The translations under genes were made by a program, and so were the position numbers. 64,000 nt of DNA from Liolophura sinensis (taxonomy: Eukaryota > Mollusca > Polyplacophora > Chitonida > Chitonidae): positions 12,949,608 through 13,013,607 of the forward strand of contig NC_088299.1 of NCBI RefSeq assembly GCF_032854445.1. The letters run 5' to 3'. Below, in pieces: positions 48,090 to 60,319 of the stretch (within the stretch, counting starts at the first letter, position 1; the number at the start of each line of letters is the position of its first letter). The notes below the pieces were generated by a model. The model had not been told where the DNA came from. It was given only the letters and a program-made list of their open reading frames with translations, and made no database searches.

Positions 48090-48840
48090 ATAGCCCCCAA
48101 TTAAGTATTTATATTCCCGTCAGTTTGTAACCATAGGTTTCATAGATAAACATCTCTAGATTTTTCCTTTTGTACTCACCTCTCCTGCTCCCTACAAGTT
48201 TGTCGGACACATATTCATACCCCGCCACATGCTTGATTTTGGTCATCACGGAAAAGAGGGAAATAGCCTGGTAGGAAAATTTCGCTATCTTTAACTTGGT
48301 CGGTCAAGTGGCACTCTCGCAATAGCAATGATGTCAAAACAAGCTAAATTAGCGTATATATTATCAATTTTATGTTTGAGTTCACATGGATTGACGTGTA
48401 CATCAGAGAGCTGTTTGTCGGCGGCCGTGCTGGGCCCTGAATTGATCTTGACATCACCTGATATCTCAGTTCGCTGAGATATAACAAGAATGATTGCTTA
48501 AGGTAAAAGTGAATAGCATTATATGTTGTCGAAACACAATTTAAGAAGATATGAAGGGTACCAAACTTTAAATTGAAACTCATACATCTGCTTTTTATAG
48601 TCCTGTAACCAAACATACTAATATACATGTACACCTAACAGCTGCACAATTTAAGCACATTTACAGCCATCACAAAAATACATTCGTTGGGAAAGGTGCT
48701 CCAACGGTCCCATGCATATGTATATATATATATAAGGATATAAGATATATATAAACACGCACATCCACACATATACATATACACACACGGGGGAAAACTC
48801 ATATCAGTACATACACAGTATATATCACATATAAGACTTA
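48090..48840. other. Unassigned sequence ending in TA/CA microsatellite
   Basis: No gene or block is recognised at 48090-48700; 48716-48800 is a TATATATATA and ACACACAC simple repeat. Confidence 0.5.
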
Positions 48841-48844
48841 ATCA

Positions 48845-49215
48845 AGCTGCACACGACATGATTGCCGGCGATAGATAATAGATCTCACTGTCTCCTCTGC
48901 TCTCTATGTTGTTAACAAGAGGAAATCTCCGCGGTGCCCTGGGATTTGCCCAATACCGGAGTGCCAATTTGTTTGGAGTCGTCCGGATTCTTGGAGTAAG
49001 AGAGGTGTCGAGAGGAAGGTTGCTCGACTGGCAGATATTAGCTCCAATGAATTTACCGGTCAAGGGAGTTTTCTCTTTTGTCTCCGCCAGAAAGTCTCGT
49101 ACATTGCCCATTTACACTTCCGCTCTGTATCTCGGTTTGGGGCAAAGAAAAACCCGCCTGAATCCGAAATTCCTGACAATTACTGATTTTGTTTGTTGGT
49201 TTATTCATCAATATA
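48845..49215 (+). repeat. Macro-repeat blocks B-C
   Basis: GTTAACAAGAGGAAATCTCC, GGTTGCTCGACTGGCAGATA and CGTACATTGCCCATTTACAC mark block B; GGCAAAGAAAAACCCGCCTG starts block C. It resembles 53966-54240 more than any other copy. Confidence 0.8.
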
Positions 49216-49419
49216 GTATACAAAACATAAGATTCATATAAACATACAGAAACATACTGGCGGGAATAAAGCTCCAGGGAGCTTGCTCTATCCATTAACA
49301 TACAATTTATATATAATACAGGCATGTGAACTATGCTGATTATAATCATGGTGATTATCTGTTCCTGTGAAAAAAGTAAATTAAAATAGATAATATATAC
49401 AGGTGCTTATGGTAACGAC

Positions 49420-52400
49420 TATCCAGTATATTATTGTGTGTTAGACTAAACGGAGAATAAGTGCTGCAGCATATACGTTTTCAGCTTAGATTTGAATAAG
49501 GAAATTGACTGAATAATGCGTAAGTATGAAGTTAATTTATTCCATTCTTGAGGACCAGCTACTTTAAGTGAACGATATTTTAAAGATTACTTTTAAAGTG
49601 GGTTCGATACAGATCTAATGGCCGACGTGTTGTGCGATAGTGACCTACGTCATTGTTTTTAATAACATAATTATTAATTATGTTATTATGTTATTAACTA
49701 ACATTATGGTAATGCTTCGGGGTGATGAAAAAATTTATGTAATATCATATTAGTAGAAAAATATCAATTCACATAAGGGCAGAATTTCAAGAGTACAAAA
49801 AAGTGTCTTTGTGTGTTCTAGGTACCTAGACATAGTCACAATTCGAATAGCACTTTTTCGCAATATTTGCAGAGGCTGCAAGTGAGACTTTTACGTGTTT
49901 GCCCATAATATTCCCGTATGAAAAATAAGGGTAGATTAAAGAATAATAAAGGATAAAAAGTGTTTTTTATGCAACAAATCCTTAATGTTGTTCAATATAC
50001 CTTGATTCCTCGAGACCATTTTAGGAATACAATCTGTGTGTGACGTCCAATTTAGCTTTTCGTTAAACATAAAACCAAGAAATTTGAACTCCCTGACTCG
50101 TTTAACCTCTGTCCCAGAAACAGTCAAGGGAACAGTAATTAGCGGGCTATGTCTACTCGCGGGCGAGATTAACATATACTTTGTTTTGTTTACATTTAGT
50201 GAAAGATGGTTTGCACAGAACCAAGTGTTCCGCTTTCCTAGCTCGTAAGATGAAGTCGTGATGGCCCCATCGACATTTTCACAGGAATAAGTTGCGCTAG
50301 TATCGTCTGCAGAGTATGATATTTAGGACGTCTTTTACTTTAGATATCTCATTTGTATATAGTAGGAATAGGATTGGTCCCAGAATCGACTCTTGAGGCA
50401 CACCACATGTAACGTCCGTAGATTCAGACAATACAGTGCTGAAGGATGTACATTGTGTACGGTTTGACAGGTAGCTACTCAGCCAGTCATTTGATAGGTC
50501 CCGGAAGCCATAGTGATCTAGTTTTGAAAGCAGAATGTTATGATTGACAGTGTTAAAAGCCTTTGATAAGTCAAGGAATGTAGCCACAGTATAATGCTTG
50601 TTCCCACTAGCGGTTATAAGTTTGTCATGTAATGAGCAGGCGGAAAACATACTGGTTAATATCAGTTATGTTATATGACTCGAGATAATCAATGATAGAA
50701 TTAGTAGCAAGTTTTTCTGATATTTTGCTTAGACATGGAAGAATAGATATTGGCCTATAGAATTCTAATAGGTCTATGGTTTTCTAATGGGTCATGTCTA
50801 CCAGCTTTGTAAACCGGGAACACTTTTGCTCTTTTTAGAATATCGGGGACGACGCCTGATGAGAACGACAAGATTAATAATGTGGGCTAGAGGAGCCGAT
50901 ACATAGTCAAAAACAAGTTTCACAATAGACTTATGGATACAATTAAGCCCAGCAGCAGCATTAGATTTCAAGGATGTTAGGGCATGAAAGATGTCTGTTG
51001 GTGAAATGTATGGAAAGGAAAAATTACTGTCATTAGGATTTCCAAGATAATCCGAAAAGATTTTCCCCACAGAAGGTATATTAGACTCAAGATTTGAGGC
51101 CAAAGAGCTAAAATATTCATTGAAACCCTTAGTTATTTCAGTTTTATCTCTTGACTTGCGCCCATCAATTTCAAAACAAGAGGGTAAGTGTTACTTGTTT
51201 TTCTTGTTCATCAATTCGTTTAATGTTTTCCACCTGTTCTTGATGTCACTGTTATACTTGTTAAACTTATTTTCAAAATATTTTTTCTTGCCACGTGAAG
51301 AGTGGAATTTAACCGATTTCTGTACACTCTATATTGTTTTCGCGTTTGATCAGTTTTATTTATAAGCTGCTGATGGCAGAGTCTATTTTTCTCATTGATT
51401 GATATCAGGATGCTGTTGGTTACCCGTGGTTTGATTATTTTTTGTTTATTTGCGCTGATCGAAGTTAATGGGAAACATTTATTATACAGTGAACTAAACT
51501 TTTCAAAGAATACATCCATTGCTATGTTTACATCAGTAGTTTCTTGATAAACAAAATCCCAGCTTACAATTTGAATTCGCCGGGAAAATGTGTCTTTGTT
51601 AGCAATGGAGAATTTGCGAAAGCTTGTTTCATGTATGTGTGGTTTTTGTTTATATTTGAGTTTTAGAATATGGAATATAGGGAAAATGATCTGTGGTTTC
51701 AGTTAGGAGAATGCCAGAAAGAAAGTGATCAGTGTGAAAATTAGTAAAAATATCGTCGATTAAAGTGACAGAGCGGGATTGGACCCTTGTCGGCTTGGTT
51801 ATTTGAGGAAAGAAAAAGTGTGAGGTCATGACTTCTAGGAAATTTTTAGACTGTTGATGGTAATCAGTTTTAAGAAGATTAATGTTAAGGTCGCCCAGGA
51901 TTACACATTTTTTCTTTTCTCTTTGGCAGATTTGTAAGATTGATAATAGATGGGCATTAAATTTAGCTATATCCTTACCAGGAGTGCACTACACGATTCC
52001 AGTGAGGTAGACCTTGCCAGATAGTTCAATTTCCACGAATAGAGTCTCACAGCTTTCATCATGTTTTTAAAAAAACTTAGATCTTCCCTTACCGTACATG
52101 ACTCTATGGTGTTCTTTATATATAAAGCTAATCCACCGACCCTCCTTTCTGAGCGCATCGAAGAAAAGCATTTATAGCCGGGCAATTCGTAAAGAGTTGA
52201 TGTAGATGGGGTAAGCCAACATTCAGAAAAACCTAGGACTGAAAATGAATAGTTTAGGTTATGTAAGAAACCAGATATTTCCGTGAAATGCTTTTTAATG
52301 CTCCCGGCGTTCTTGTGAAAAAAAACAGAGATGCTAATTAGATTTTTGTAGAAGTGTTTCAGAGTTGAAAGCACTGGATGCGAAATAACTGGATTGGTGA

Positions 52401-52650
52401 GAACTAATGTCATTCCAATAAGGTATTTCATATTCATTATTATCCAAAGGAGTATAATTCTTAACAATATTAAATAGTTCTAAGGATTTGAAACTAACAT
52501 TTTTTAGTTCTTCTCTGTTAAAAGAATATTCCTCGTACACTTGATCTTTATGTAGTGTGTTATCATCATGGAATGGACGTGCTGATACTAGACTCAGGAA
52601 TGGAATATCATCGTTGGCTCTGCTCATTTGATCGGTTTGTAATGTCATGT
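49420..52650 (-). pseudogene. LINE ORF2 (endonuclease-reverse transcriptase), broken
   Basis: From the N-terminus: the APE-type endonuclease at 52470-51970 (KNAGSIKKHFTEISGFLHNL, FSVLGFSECWLTP, RRVGGLALYIK), a linker at 51520-51220, and RT at 51100-49940 with KVFPVYKAGRHDPLENHRPI, motif A FLDLSKAFNTVNH, motif B CGVPQESILGPILFLLY and motif C SADDTS. The thumb VKRVREFKFLGFMFNEKLNW follows, and a C-terminal RTTRRPLDLYRTHFK region reaches about 49420. Several one-base shifts and stops break the frame. Motif A has Asn for the second Asp, and motif B has Glu for Gly, both unfavourable. Confidence 0.85.
49659..49688. repeat. AT palindrome in LINE C-terminal region
   Basis: AATAACATAATTA and TAATTATGTTATT form a nearly perfect inverted repeat with a single-base centre. 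It replaces coding sequence of ORF2 and is likely a local rearrangement. Confidence 0.6.
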
Positions 52651-52820
52651 TCTACCTAGCAACTATTTAATATAAGCACAGATAACATGAACAAGATTGT
52701 AATTGACAGGATGCAGATATTTCATTAAATAAGAATAGTACTTATTCTCTTTAGGTAGAGTAGTGCTTATTACATTTAGGCAGAACAGTTCAAACTGATG
52801 AATGACAGCACTCAGATATT

Positions 52821-53676
52821 TCATTTAGGTAGAGTAAGATACAAGTGGGGGGGACCACTCGCGAAATCATGCAAATCAGACAAAGCATAGGCGTGTTTGA
52901 CTTGATCGTTCAGGGTCTTGACATAGATTTTTCCATTTCGTGACCATGCCGATCTTATTTTATGGATATTTACACAGGCCCTTGGTAATAACTGGTTACG
53001 TTGAGTCAGGTTTTCCTTTATCACTATAGAAGTTCCTCTTAAAGCTCTTCGTTTGCGTACACACTCGTTTTTAGCTTTTTTCAACACAAACTTGACAATA
53101 ACGCCTCTTGGGTTGGACGGACTTAAGAAGTAGTGGAGCCAAGTCTGTGCGCAATGCTTGTACCACAGGACTTTACATTAATTTGTAGCTCTTGTTTAAT
53201 ATGTCTATGATTTTATCAACACAGTCATCAGTAGTCCCTGTCGGGCTGTACCCTTCAACCACAAACACTCGAATGCTCTCCATCCGCCCGTGCTGCTCCA
53301 GGTCACTGAATTTAGAATCGACAGCATTTAGTTTAGTCAGCCTCTCGATCTTGTTCTGACTTCTCTCAAGTTGATAAGAAATTTCCTTCATGTCTTCCTT
53401 TAACAGATCATTTTCTTTCTCAAGATTAAATATTCTATATTCTTGGTGCAGTAAACTGAGTCACTATCTTAGTTTTTGTGTTATTCAGATGTTCTAACAG
53501 TTTCTCACCTATCACAATGTGCTCCAGCTTACTCATGATCATGCCGAGCTGCTCCTCCATAATGACACAGGTTCGTGAGCTGCCACAGGTAGTTCCATTG
53601 CAGCTGTTGGAGTTTCATCAGAACTACTCTGAGGAGAGATTTCCTTCCTCCTTTTCTGCCTTGGTGGTTTAGACAT
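52821..53676 (-). pseudogene. LINE ORF1 (nucleic-acid chaperone type), broken
   Basis: An ATG at 53676-53674 opens a basic, polar N-terminus (MSKPPRQKRRKEISPQSSSD), followed by a heptad-rich coiled-coil segment (EISYQLERSQNKIERLTKL) at 53391-53330. The C-terminal domain has ESIRVFVVEGYSPTG, RRALRGTSIVIKENLTQRNQ and AWSRNGKIYVKTLNDQ to the stop near 52821. The layout resembles L1-type ORF1p: coiled-coil trimer, then an RNA-binding C-terminal domain. At least three frameshifts are present. Confidence 0.75.
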
Positions 53677-53965
53677 AATATAAACTGATCACGGTAGAAA
53701 ATCCACTTCAGGACAGCCTACAATATTGAACAACAGACTGGCTTCAGTCACACTTGCTTGAGTGCAGCTTGAGATCCGTGCAGAACCTGCGGTGTTTGCA
53801 GCGACACCTCGATATCCGATTTGTCACTGTAGGACTATTTCATTAAAACATCTGTGAATACTGCCGCTTTTAACCAGTAAATCGGCGCACATGGAAATGT
53901 CATCACTCCTGATACTACAACACCTTCAAGTAACTTCAGTAGGTATCGTGTACAACGAGTAAATT

Positions 53966-54740
53966 ACAAGTTGATCAGAGAGGATTTTTCTGTGACCTAC
54001 TACGTGTCGGCCATATTGTTCAGAGAGGTGACAAGAGGAACGTTGCTCGGCTGGCAAAGATTAACTCCAATGAATTTACCGGTCAAACGAGTGTTTTCTT
54101 GTTCGTCTCCACCAGAAAGTCTCGTACATTGTCCATTTACACTTCGGCTCTGTACCTCGGTTTGGGGGAAAAGAAAAAACCGTTTTGTTTGTCTGAATGG
54201 GAAATTCCTGACAAATTTTGTTAGACTTGCTTAACTGAACCAAAAACGAAGTTACACAAGGACTTAAAACCGCAAAGATAGGACAACCTAGATACATAAA
54301 AAGATGCATTAAAACTTTAGATACATAAACATACTGATAAATAATTCCTTCGTCGCTTAACATTAATATTTATTTCTAATGACATTCATTTCTCCTTGAG
54401 GGGCGTAGTCACTTTATTCCAGAGTCTGAAATTTCAAAAGTACAGCTGTCTCTGATTAAGATCTATTGAAAATCATATTTGATTTATTTTCATTTAACTT
54501 TGTTACTGGTGACCAAATCAAAACGAGTGTGATGATTTAAATATCTCTATCTATATCACTGTTAACTTGTGTGAAAAAAAAAACACTTTAAGCAAAACGT
54601 CATCACCACGTATATCCATATACTTCAATATACTTATTTATTTATGTTTTTTATCATTTGTTCAATGCAAAGCCCTACTGAAAAATTGTTGCTCAAGCAA
54701 TGGCATTCAGTATTGCTGTCGTTAAGAAGCCTCGTGCCAA
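53966..54740 (+). repeat. Macro-repeat blocks B-C
   Basis: The 5' part of B is cut off; GGCTGGCAAAGATTAACTCC, CGTACATTGTCCATTTACAC and TTGTTAGACTTGCTTAACTG lead into C, with the AAAACGTCATCACC segment at about 54590. Confidence 0.75.
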
Positions 54741-54869
54741 GAGTAAAGTTTCCGTAAGTAAGACTATTTTGATAGATTAAAGATTAAAAGAGCATCGAAA
54801 TAAAATATTGCTTTACTTCTTCATCATGCGTGCATAAGCCAATTAATATATGATTTTTACAGTGCCAAT

Positions 54870-56480
54870 AACATATATAAAAGTACAAAAAACAGCTCAA
54901 TTTTTACCAGAACTTGTACTGCATTACGTCCTAAATATATCCCTGGTGTAACGGTCCCAAATTGTCCCAGACAAGGCGAATGTGTTAAGATTACACGACG
55001 GTTTTCTTCTGGGTCAGATAAGAAGACCTATCTAGACGTAATAACACAAAATTCCCAGGGAATCGAATAAGGCCACGTGGTTTATGTTAAAAACACATTT
55101 TCAAAATGGGTTACTCGGGAGGGAGCAAAGGACTTGGTATGGTAAGGCGGAGAATTGGTCCCAGTGCAAAAAGCTGTTCACCTCAAGAAGCGAAACTGAC
55201 TACAGCTGTGAGTGACAGTTGCTGAACACTCGTAAGGCTATTTCTTTCTCGAAGCCCAGCTTCACAAGTATCCATTCTAATCAGAATAGAACCATCAGAA
55301 TCAGGAAACCAAAGATCACAGGACAATCAGAATTGTATAACTTTGCTAATAACTGACAATTGCTGACTATCTCACATTAAAGGCACTAAGTGATGTTCAT
55401 ATGTGCACAATGCTTTAAGATCACTTGTCCGATTCCTAAATGTGACTTTAAAGTTTGTCCTGGACGTAATCATGTGGCTAGATCAGACTGTCGTAGTAAA
55501 TGCAGGGTAACCCCAAGTTAACCTTATTTTCTCCACTGACAATCTCATCCTGACGTGTATAAAGCACCTTGACTTTCACAGTGACGATTGTTTCAAATAA
55601 TTGTCAGTAATAAACGCCTTGTATCCTCGATCTGGTCACCATCAGGATCAAGAAATCAAAGATCGCAGCATAAAAAGAATTATATATTATATATTTAATT
55701 CTGCTAACAATGGTTGATTGTCTCAGTGTGAAGGCACTTTGCGGTGTTCATATTTACACAATGCATTAGCCAATCAAGGACTAAGGAAAAGCACTTGTCC
55801 TATTCCCCAAAGCGATAATAAAGTTTGTCCTGACCATTCTACGTAATGGACTGGTTGAAGGGACTGTTCCGCTAAATGTAGTATGCACGAAATTAGAAAT
55901 TAGACTTAGTACGACAAACGAAGGAAACCATAACATAAAAAAGAATTATATCTGGCTTTTTAATGAAAAAACATAATGTGCTTTATTTTAATACCACACT
56001 TTCCCAATGCATATCACAAGCAGCTTACTTGCCTTCGGTAAGGCATCCCAGTGAAGCAGCACCAGGTAAAAGAGCGGTGGAAATCCGTCCTGCAACAAGG
56101 AGGCATATTACACGTACATGCACTCAAAGGAATCCTTCCTCATCACACTACTGAAAAATTGCTAAGCACGACGTAAACCATCAGCAGTCACTCACTCACT
56201 TAGTATTCAACAAGTTTCGTCTGTGATTAAAACCTCCAGGCGTTTCCGCGGTCTGCTCGCCATCAGAATCAGGAAACCGAAGATCGCCTAGCAATCAGAG
56301 ATATGGAATTTTGTTAATGGCTTTGACAACTATTGATTTTCTCATAGTAAAGGCACTAGGCGGAATTCATATTTACATAGTGCTTTAGTCATTCAAAAGC
56401 TAACAAAGAGCACTTATCCGATTTCGAAAAGTGATGTTAAAGTTTGCCCTGACCATTGCACGTAATGGTCTCGCTAACGT
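54870..56480 (+). repeat. Macro-repeat cluster D, (E-F) three times
   Basis: D 54970-55160 is followed by a partial E-F at 55255-55510, a second E-F at 55545-55900, and a third at 56205-56480 after a SINE. Local reiteration of E-F alone shows that sub-unit duplications occurred besides whole-unit ones. Confidence 0.7.
56021..56200 (+). mobile_element. V-type SINE, 5'-truncated
   Basis: It starts CAGCTTACTTGCCTTCGGTA and ends CAGTCACTCACTCACT. It matches the 3' half of the SINE at 3382-3741 closely (GTGGAAATCCGTCCTGCAAC). Confidence 0.88.
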
Positions 56481-56616
56481 GGGACCGGTTTCATGAAGCA
56501 TACTTAGTGCCTAAACTAAAGTAGCCTTTAGCTAAGTGCACTTCATATCTCTACAACATATGTCGTCATGGTAGTTAGGAGCAAACTTAGCTAAGTGAGC
56601 TTCATGATACGGACCC
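56481..56616. mobile_element. Foldback MITE, 136 bp
   Basis: GGGACCGGTTTCATGAAGCA at the left end pairs with the reverse complement of the right end (AGCTTCATGATACGGACCC). The interior has repeated TTAGCTAAGT motifs. It cuts block F between GGTCTCGCTAA and GGACTGTCGCGG, which are continuous in other copies. It has no coding capacity. Confidence 0.72.
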
Positions 56617-57177
56617 AAGGACTGTCGCGGTAAAATGCAGGGCAACCTTAAGTTTATCTTGTTTTCTCCACTGATAGCCTCGTCCTGACGTTTGTGTCTT
56701 TTAAAGTGACGATTATTTCAACAAGCAGCGTCTGTGACAAAACCCACTAGGTGATTCCACGGTCACCATCAGAATCAGGAACACAAATATCGCAAAGTGA
56801 AATATATTTAATTTCACTAACAACGGTTGATTGTCTCAGGGTAAAGGCACTAAGTGGTGTTCATATTTACGCAATGAATTAGCCAGTTTAGGACTAACAA
56901 AAGCACATATCGGATTCCCACAAGCGATACTCCGGCTGAAGGAAACTGTCCCGGTAAATGCGCGGTAACTATCAGTCATGGTATGAGCGGAATTTGATAC
57001 GAAAAGGCTGGTGAAGGAAAACAGCTTTGGCTGACACACCACTCAGCCAAATCTGGAATCTGTATCTGGAATTTTAATGAAAGAAAAAATATTTGAATTC
57101 ATTACTAGTCAGATGCTTACGTCAAAATCTCATCTCCTTTGATTTAAAGGCCCAGAAGAGTTCTTTGTGTAGGCATT

Positions 57178-57490
57178 CTTGAGGTTTTACGTTGTGCTGA
57201 ACAATGTTTCGCCCAAGTGATCACGAGGGGGTCGTTATAGGTGTACGTATATACACTGCGTCTTCTTGTGACAGGGCGATTCTGTTCCACCCAAGCGCTG
57301 CTGCCACTGAAGTATCATGCCCAAGACACCAAACATTATACTTCACCCACTCACATAATACTAAGACAGGGTCAACCAGTCCTGTTTTCTTGCTCTAACT
57401 TCTCAGTGCTTAGCGACGAGAGAGGTAGCAAAACAGTACCTTGTTTGGTATGACCTGTCACGGGTTTGATCCCACGCCACCAAGCGGTCC
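57178..57490 (-). mobile_element. V-type SINE, diverged
   Basis: Reversed, it shows GGGATCAAACCC (B box), GGACTGGTTGACCCTGTC, the CTTCAGTGGCAGCAGC core and AACATTGTTCAGCACAACGT near the 3' end. The layout is the same as 3382-3741 with many substitutions. Confidence 0.65.
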
Positions 57491-57535
57491 TTGTTAATAA
57501 GTGTCCCCTGATATAAGCGAGAATATATGATTCAA

Positions 57536-57801
57536 TTTATTTACTTATTTCATTGGTGTTTTACGCCGTACTCAAGAATATTTCACTTATACGACGGCGG
57601 CCAGCATTATGATGGGTGAAAACCGGACAGAGCGCGGGGGAAATCCACGACCATCCGCAGGTTGCTGGCAGACCTTCCCACGTTCGCCAGGACAGGAAGC
57701 CAGCATGAGCTGAACTTGAACTCACAGCGACCGCATTGGTGAGAGGCTCTTGGGTCATTACTCTGCGCTAGCGCGCTAACCAACTGAGTCACGGAGGCCC
57801 C
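57536..57801 (-). mobile_element. Meta-type SINE, full length
   Basis: Reversed, it reads GGGGCCTCCGTGACTCAGTT (head and A box), GAGTTCAAGTTC (B box), GGATGGTCGTGGATTTCC and GTATAAGTGAAATATTCTTG, then a short (AAAT) tail. It is the cleanest complete member of the family in the window. Confidence 0.93.
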
Positions 57802-59789
57802 AACGTGATGCAAGGGACAGCAAATGTTAATAGTATATTACAGGCCAAGCATGACCGAGTGATCCTCAAGGTCACTAAGTCTGTCTTGAGCAGTAGATTT
57901 CGTGTCGCTCATATTCCTGTCTGCTGTCCGTGATGCAACATGACGCAAGCATCACAACCAAGTTTTTGAGCTTTCCGCACACCCTATGAATGTCGTGTCA
58001 GTTTAATTCCGGAATGGAGTGCCTTACATTTAGCCACTCAGCAATGCAACTGGTGTAAGTCTATTACAAACTCGTCAAAATAGAGAGTGTGCCACTGTCA
58101 CAGAACAGATTACACGAGTTCCCCCTCAGACTAATAAAAAAAAATTCCGTACACAGCGCTACTTTCTCTTACGCCACCTTATACCACCTTCTGTGTGACT
58201 GGAAATGAATACCAGATTAGGAATGTTATTAGCAGTGGTAAAAAAGCTTTAATTAAAACGTGTCGTTACTAAGATCACTCGACACTTCGGTATAGATTAG
58301 ACGTCACTGTCTGTTCTGCTCACTATGCTGTTACCATGAGGAAATCTCCACGGTTCGTTGGAAGTCACTCAATGCCGGAGAGCCGCTTTGTTTAAAGCCG
58401 TTTACTCTTTCGCGCTGATCCTGGTTCTGTTAGGGACTTGTGTAACTAAACCAGAATTTGCTCTCCAGGTTCTTGAAATCGAAGAGACAGAGCACAATTT
58501 AGAAATGAAAGCTTTTCAAACCTCTTATTACTGTAGAAACATATAGTTGTTAAATTGCTTGTTCCTCTTATTCCATTTGCGTGTATTCTTTCTATTGACT
58601 TAAATTTTTCAATAACACTTTATGCCAGAAAGTGAATTATAAAAAATACAGCCACTTCTCCAGACATCTTGAAATCGAAGAGACAGAAGAGAGTTTCGAA
58701 ATGAAAGCTTTTCAAGCCACATTTTCCCTGTTAAATTGATCTTTCGTCGTTTAACATTAACACTTTGCTATGGCAACTTTGACATCTCCTTGAGTGGTGT
58801 CACTGCTTGACACCAGAGCCTGTAGTTTCAAAAACATAGTTTATATATAGTTAATATGCAGTAATTTTAGATGATTGTGTTAAGATTGCAGGATGGTTTT
58901 CTTTGGGATCAGAAAAAAAGACACATCTCGATGATATAAAACAAATTTTTCAGGGAAGAGAAAAAGCAGACGTGGTTTATTTTAGAACCACAGATCAGGT
59001 GGGGGCAAATTTCGACACGGAAGTGTAGGTTGGAGTGGACTATTTTAGAATAGATTCCAGATCTTCGGGATTGACCGAATTCCAGTCACCATTTATGTGC
59101 GGACAATGTTTTAACTGGGAGAGGATACATCTACAGATGTTCAGCAACGCGTCTCTGCTGTTTGCTGTGTCACATCATCTGAAAGTAGGCGTGGTTTCAG
59201 TTGAGCTTTCCTGTCTATCCTGACTCTCTCGTTGTGACATGTATAAAGCGCCATGACTTTTAACATCAAAAGTAGAGCCTGCAATAAACCCTTCAGGGGA
59301 TTCCCCGGTCAGATCACTATGAGAATCAGCACACCAAAATTCGCAGCATAATCAGAAGAGTAACATGTTGCCAAAGGCTCTAACAACTGCTGATTGTCTA
59401 ATAGTGAAGGCTCTAAGTGGTATTCATATTTACACTATGTTTTAGTCTTTCAAACGCTCAAACAAAAAGTGCACTTGTCCGATTCCTACAAGTAATGCTA
59501 AACTTTGCACTGCCCATTGTATCTAAAGGTCTGACTAAAGCAAACTTTGGCGGTAAGTGCAGGTAACTACCATCAGTGGAATGCCTGTAAATTAGATATA
59601 AGGCAGCTACAGAAAAACACAACCACCTTTAGTGGTATGGGCGTAATTTAACATTGTATGGCATAACAAAAAAGTATTATATGAAATGTAACTGGCATCA
59701 TCAGCCACACAACTCTCAGAAATATCTATGTTTCTAGCAAAGATATTAAATGGCTATGTTTACGACTATTATAGACAGGCATATGATTT

Positions 59790-60008
59790 TCATTTATTTC
59801 ACTGGTGTTTTATGCCGTACTCATGAATATTTCACTTATACGACGGCGACAAGCATTATGGTGGAAGGAAACCAGGCAGTGCCCGAAGAAATCCACGACT
59901 ATCCGTACGTTGGTGGCAGACCGTCCCACGCACGGCCGGAAAGAAAGGCGGCATGACCTGAACTTGAATTCACAGCGCCCGCTTTTTTGTGGAAGGCTTC
60001 TGAGTGAC
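59790..60008 (-). mobile_element. Meta-type SINE, partial
   Basis: The reversed 3' end and core (CACGACTATCCGTACGTTGG) run to a damaged head region with GTGGAAGGCTTCTGAGTGAC. The A box is lost. Confidence 0.85.
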
Positions 60009-60042
60009 AGGTATATGCATTGGCTGTAAACGATTAAGATGT

Positions 60043-60101
60043 CGCTAATATGAAATATTCTTGAGTGCGGCGTAAAACACCAATCAAATAAATAAATAAA
60101 C
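60043..60101 (+). mobile_element. Meta-type SINE 3' end, opposite orientation
   Basis: ATGAAATATTCTTGAGTGCG and AAACACCAATCAAATAAATA form the + strand 3' terminus of the same SINE, head-to-head with 59790-60008. Confidence 0.85.
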
Positions 60102-60160
60102 AAATGCGTATGTCTCAAATAACGTCACACCGACTCTTTTTTCTGGACCTGAAACAAGTA

Positions 60161-60166
60161 TTTATT
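60161..60166 (-). terminator. Likely polyadenylation signal of GNAT gene
   Basis: AATAAA on the - strand, about 155 bp after the stop codon at 60320-60322. Confidence 0.5.
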
Positions 60167-60319
60167 AACTGAAAAAGATATGGAAAACAAACTATAATGC
60201 TGTACCGCTTCTTCAGAAATCTCACAAAAAGGTTGTGTGTACAAAAGGTAAATTCGACGTTTTGGGGATATGAAATTAAAATTGTTGATCTAATACTTAA
60301 CATGTCTAATGGGATGTTT

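Larger units (their letters stand above)
49215..53960 (-). mobile_element. Near full-length two-ORF LINE
   Basis: This - strand element of about 4.7 kb carries ORF1 (from 53676), ORF2 (52650-49420), a 5' leader of about 280 bp and a 3' UTR with an AAGCTCC-AG-GGAGCTT hairpin at 49265-49280. It lies between repeat blocks C (ending near 49215) and B (starting near 53966). Both ORFs are shifted and interrupted, so it is inactive. The combination of an APE-type endonuclease and this RT type fits the CR1/L2/Jockey group; the clade is not settled. Confidence 0.82.
56617..59600 (+). repeat. Macro-repeat unit with two SINEs and duplicated C
   Basis: E 56690-56800, F 56830-57030, G 57045-57160, SINEs at 57178-57490 and 57536-57801, A 57830-58115, B 58120-58440, C 58440-58620 and again 58620-58860, D 58865-59110, E 59180-59350 and F 59360-59600. 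Both C copies carry CTTGAAATCGAAGAGACAGA. Confidence 0.72.

Noticed and set aside
57536-57801. tRNA gene in the SINE head
   Set aside because: A and B box-like sequences are present but there is no cloverleaf with anticodon stem and acceptor pairing; it is the tRNA-derived promoter of a SINE. The same holds for the other SINE heads.
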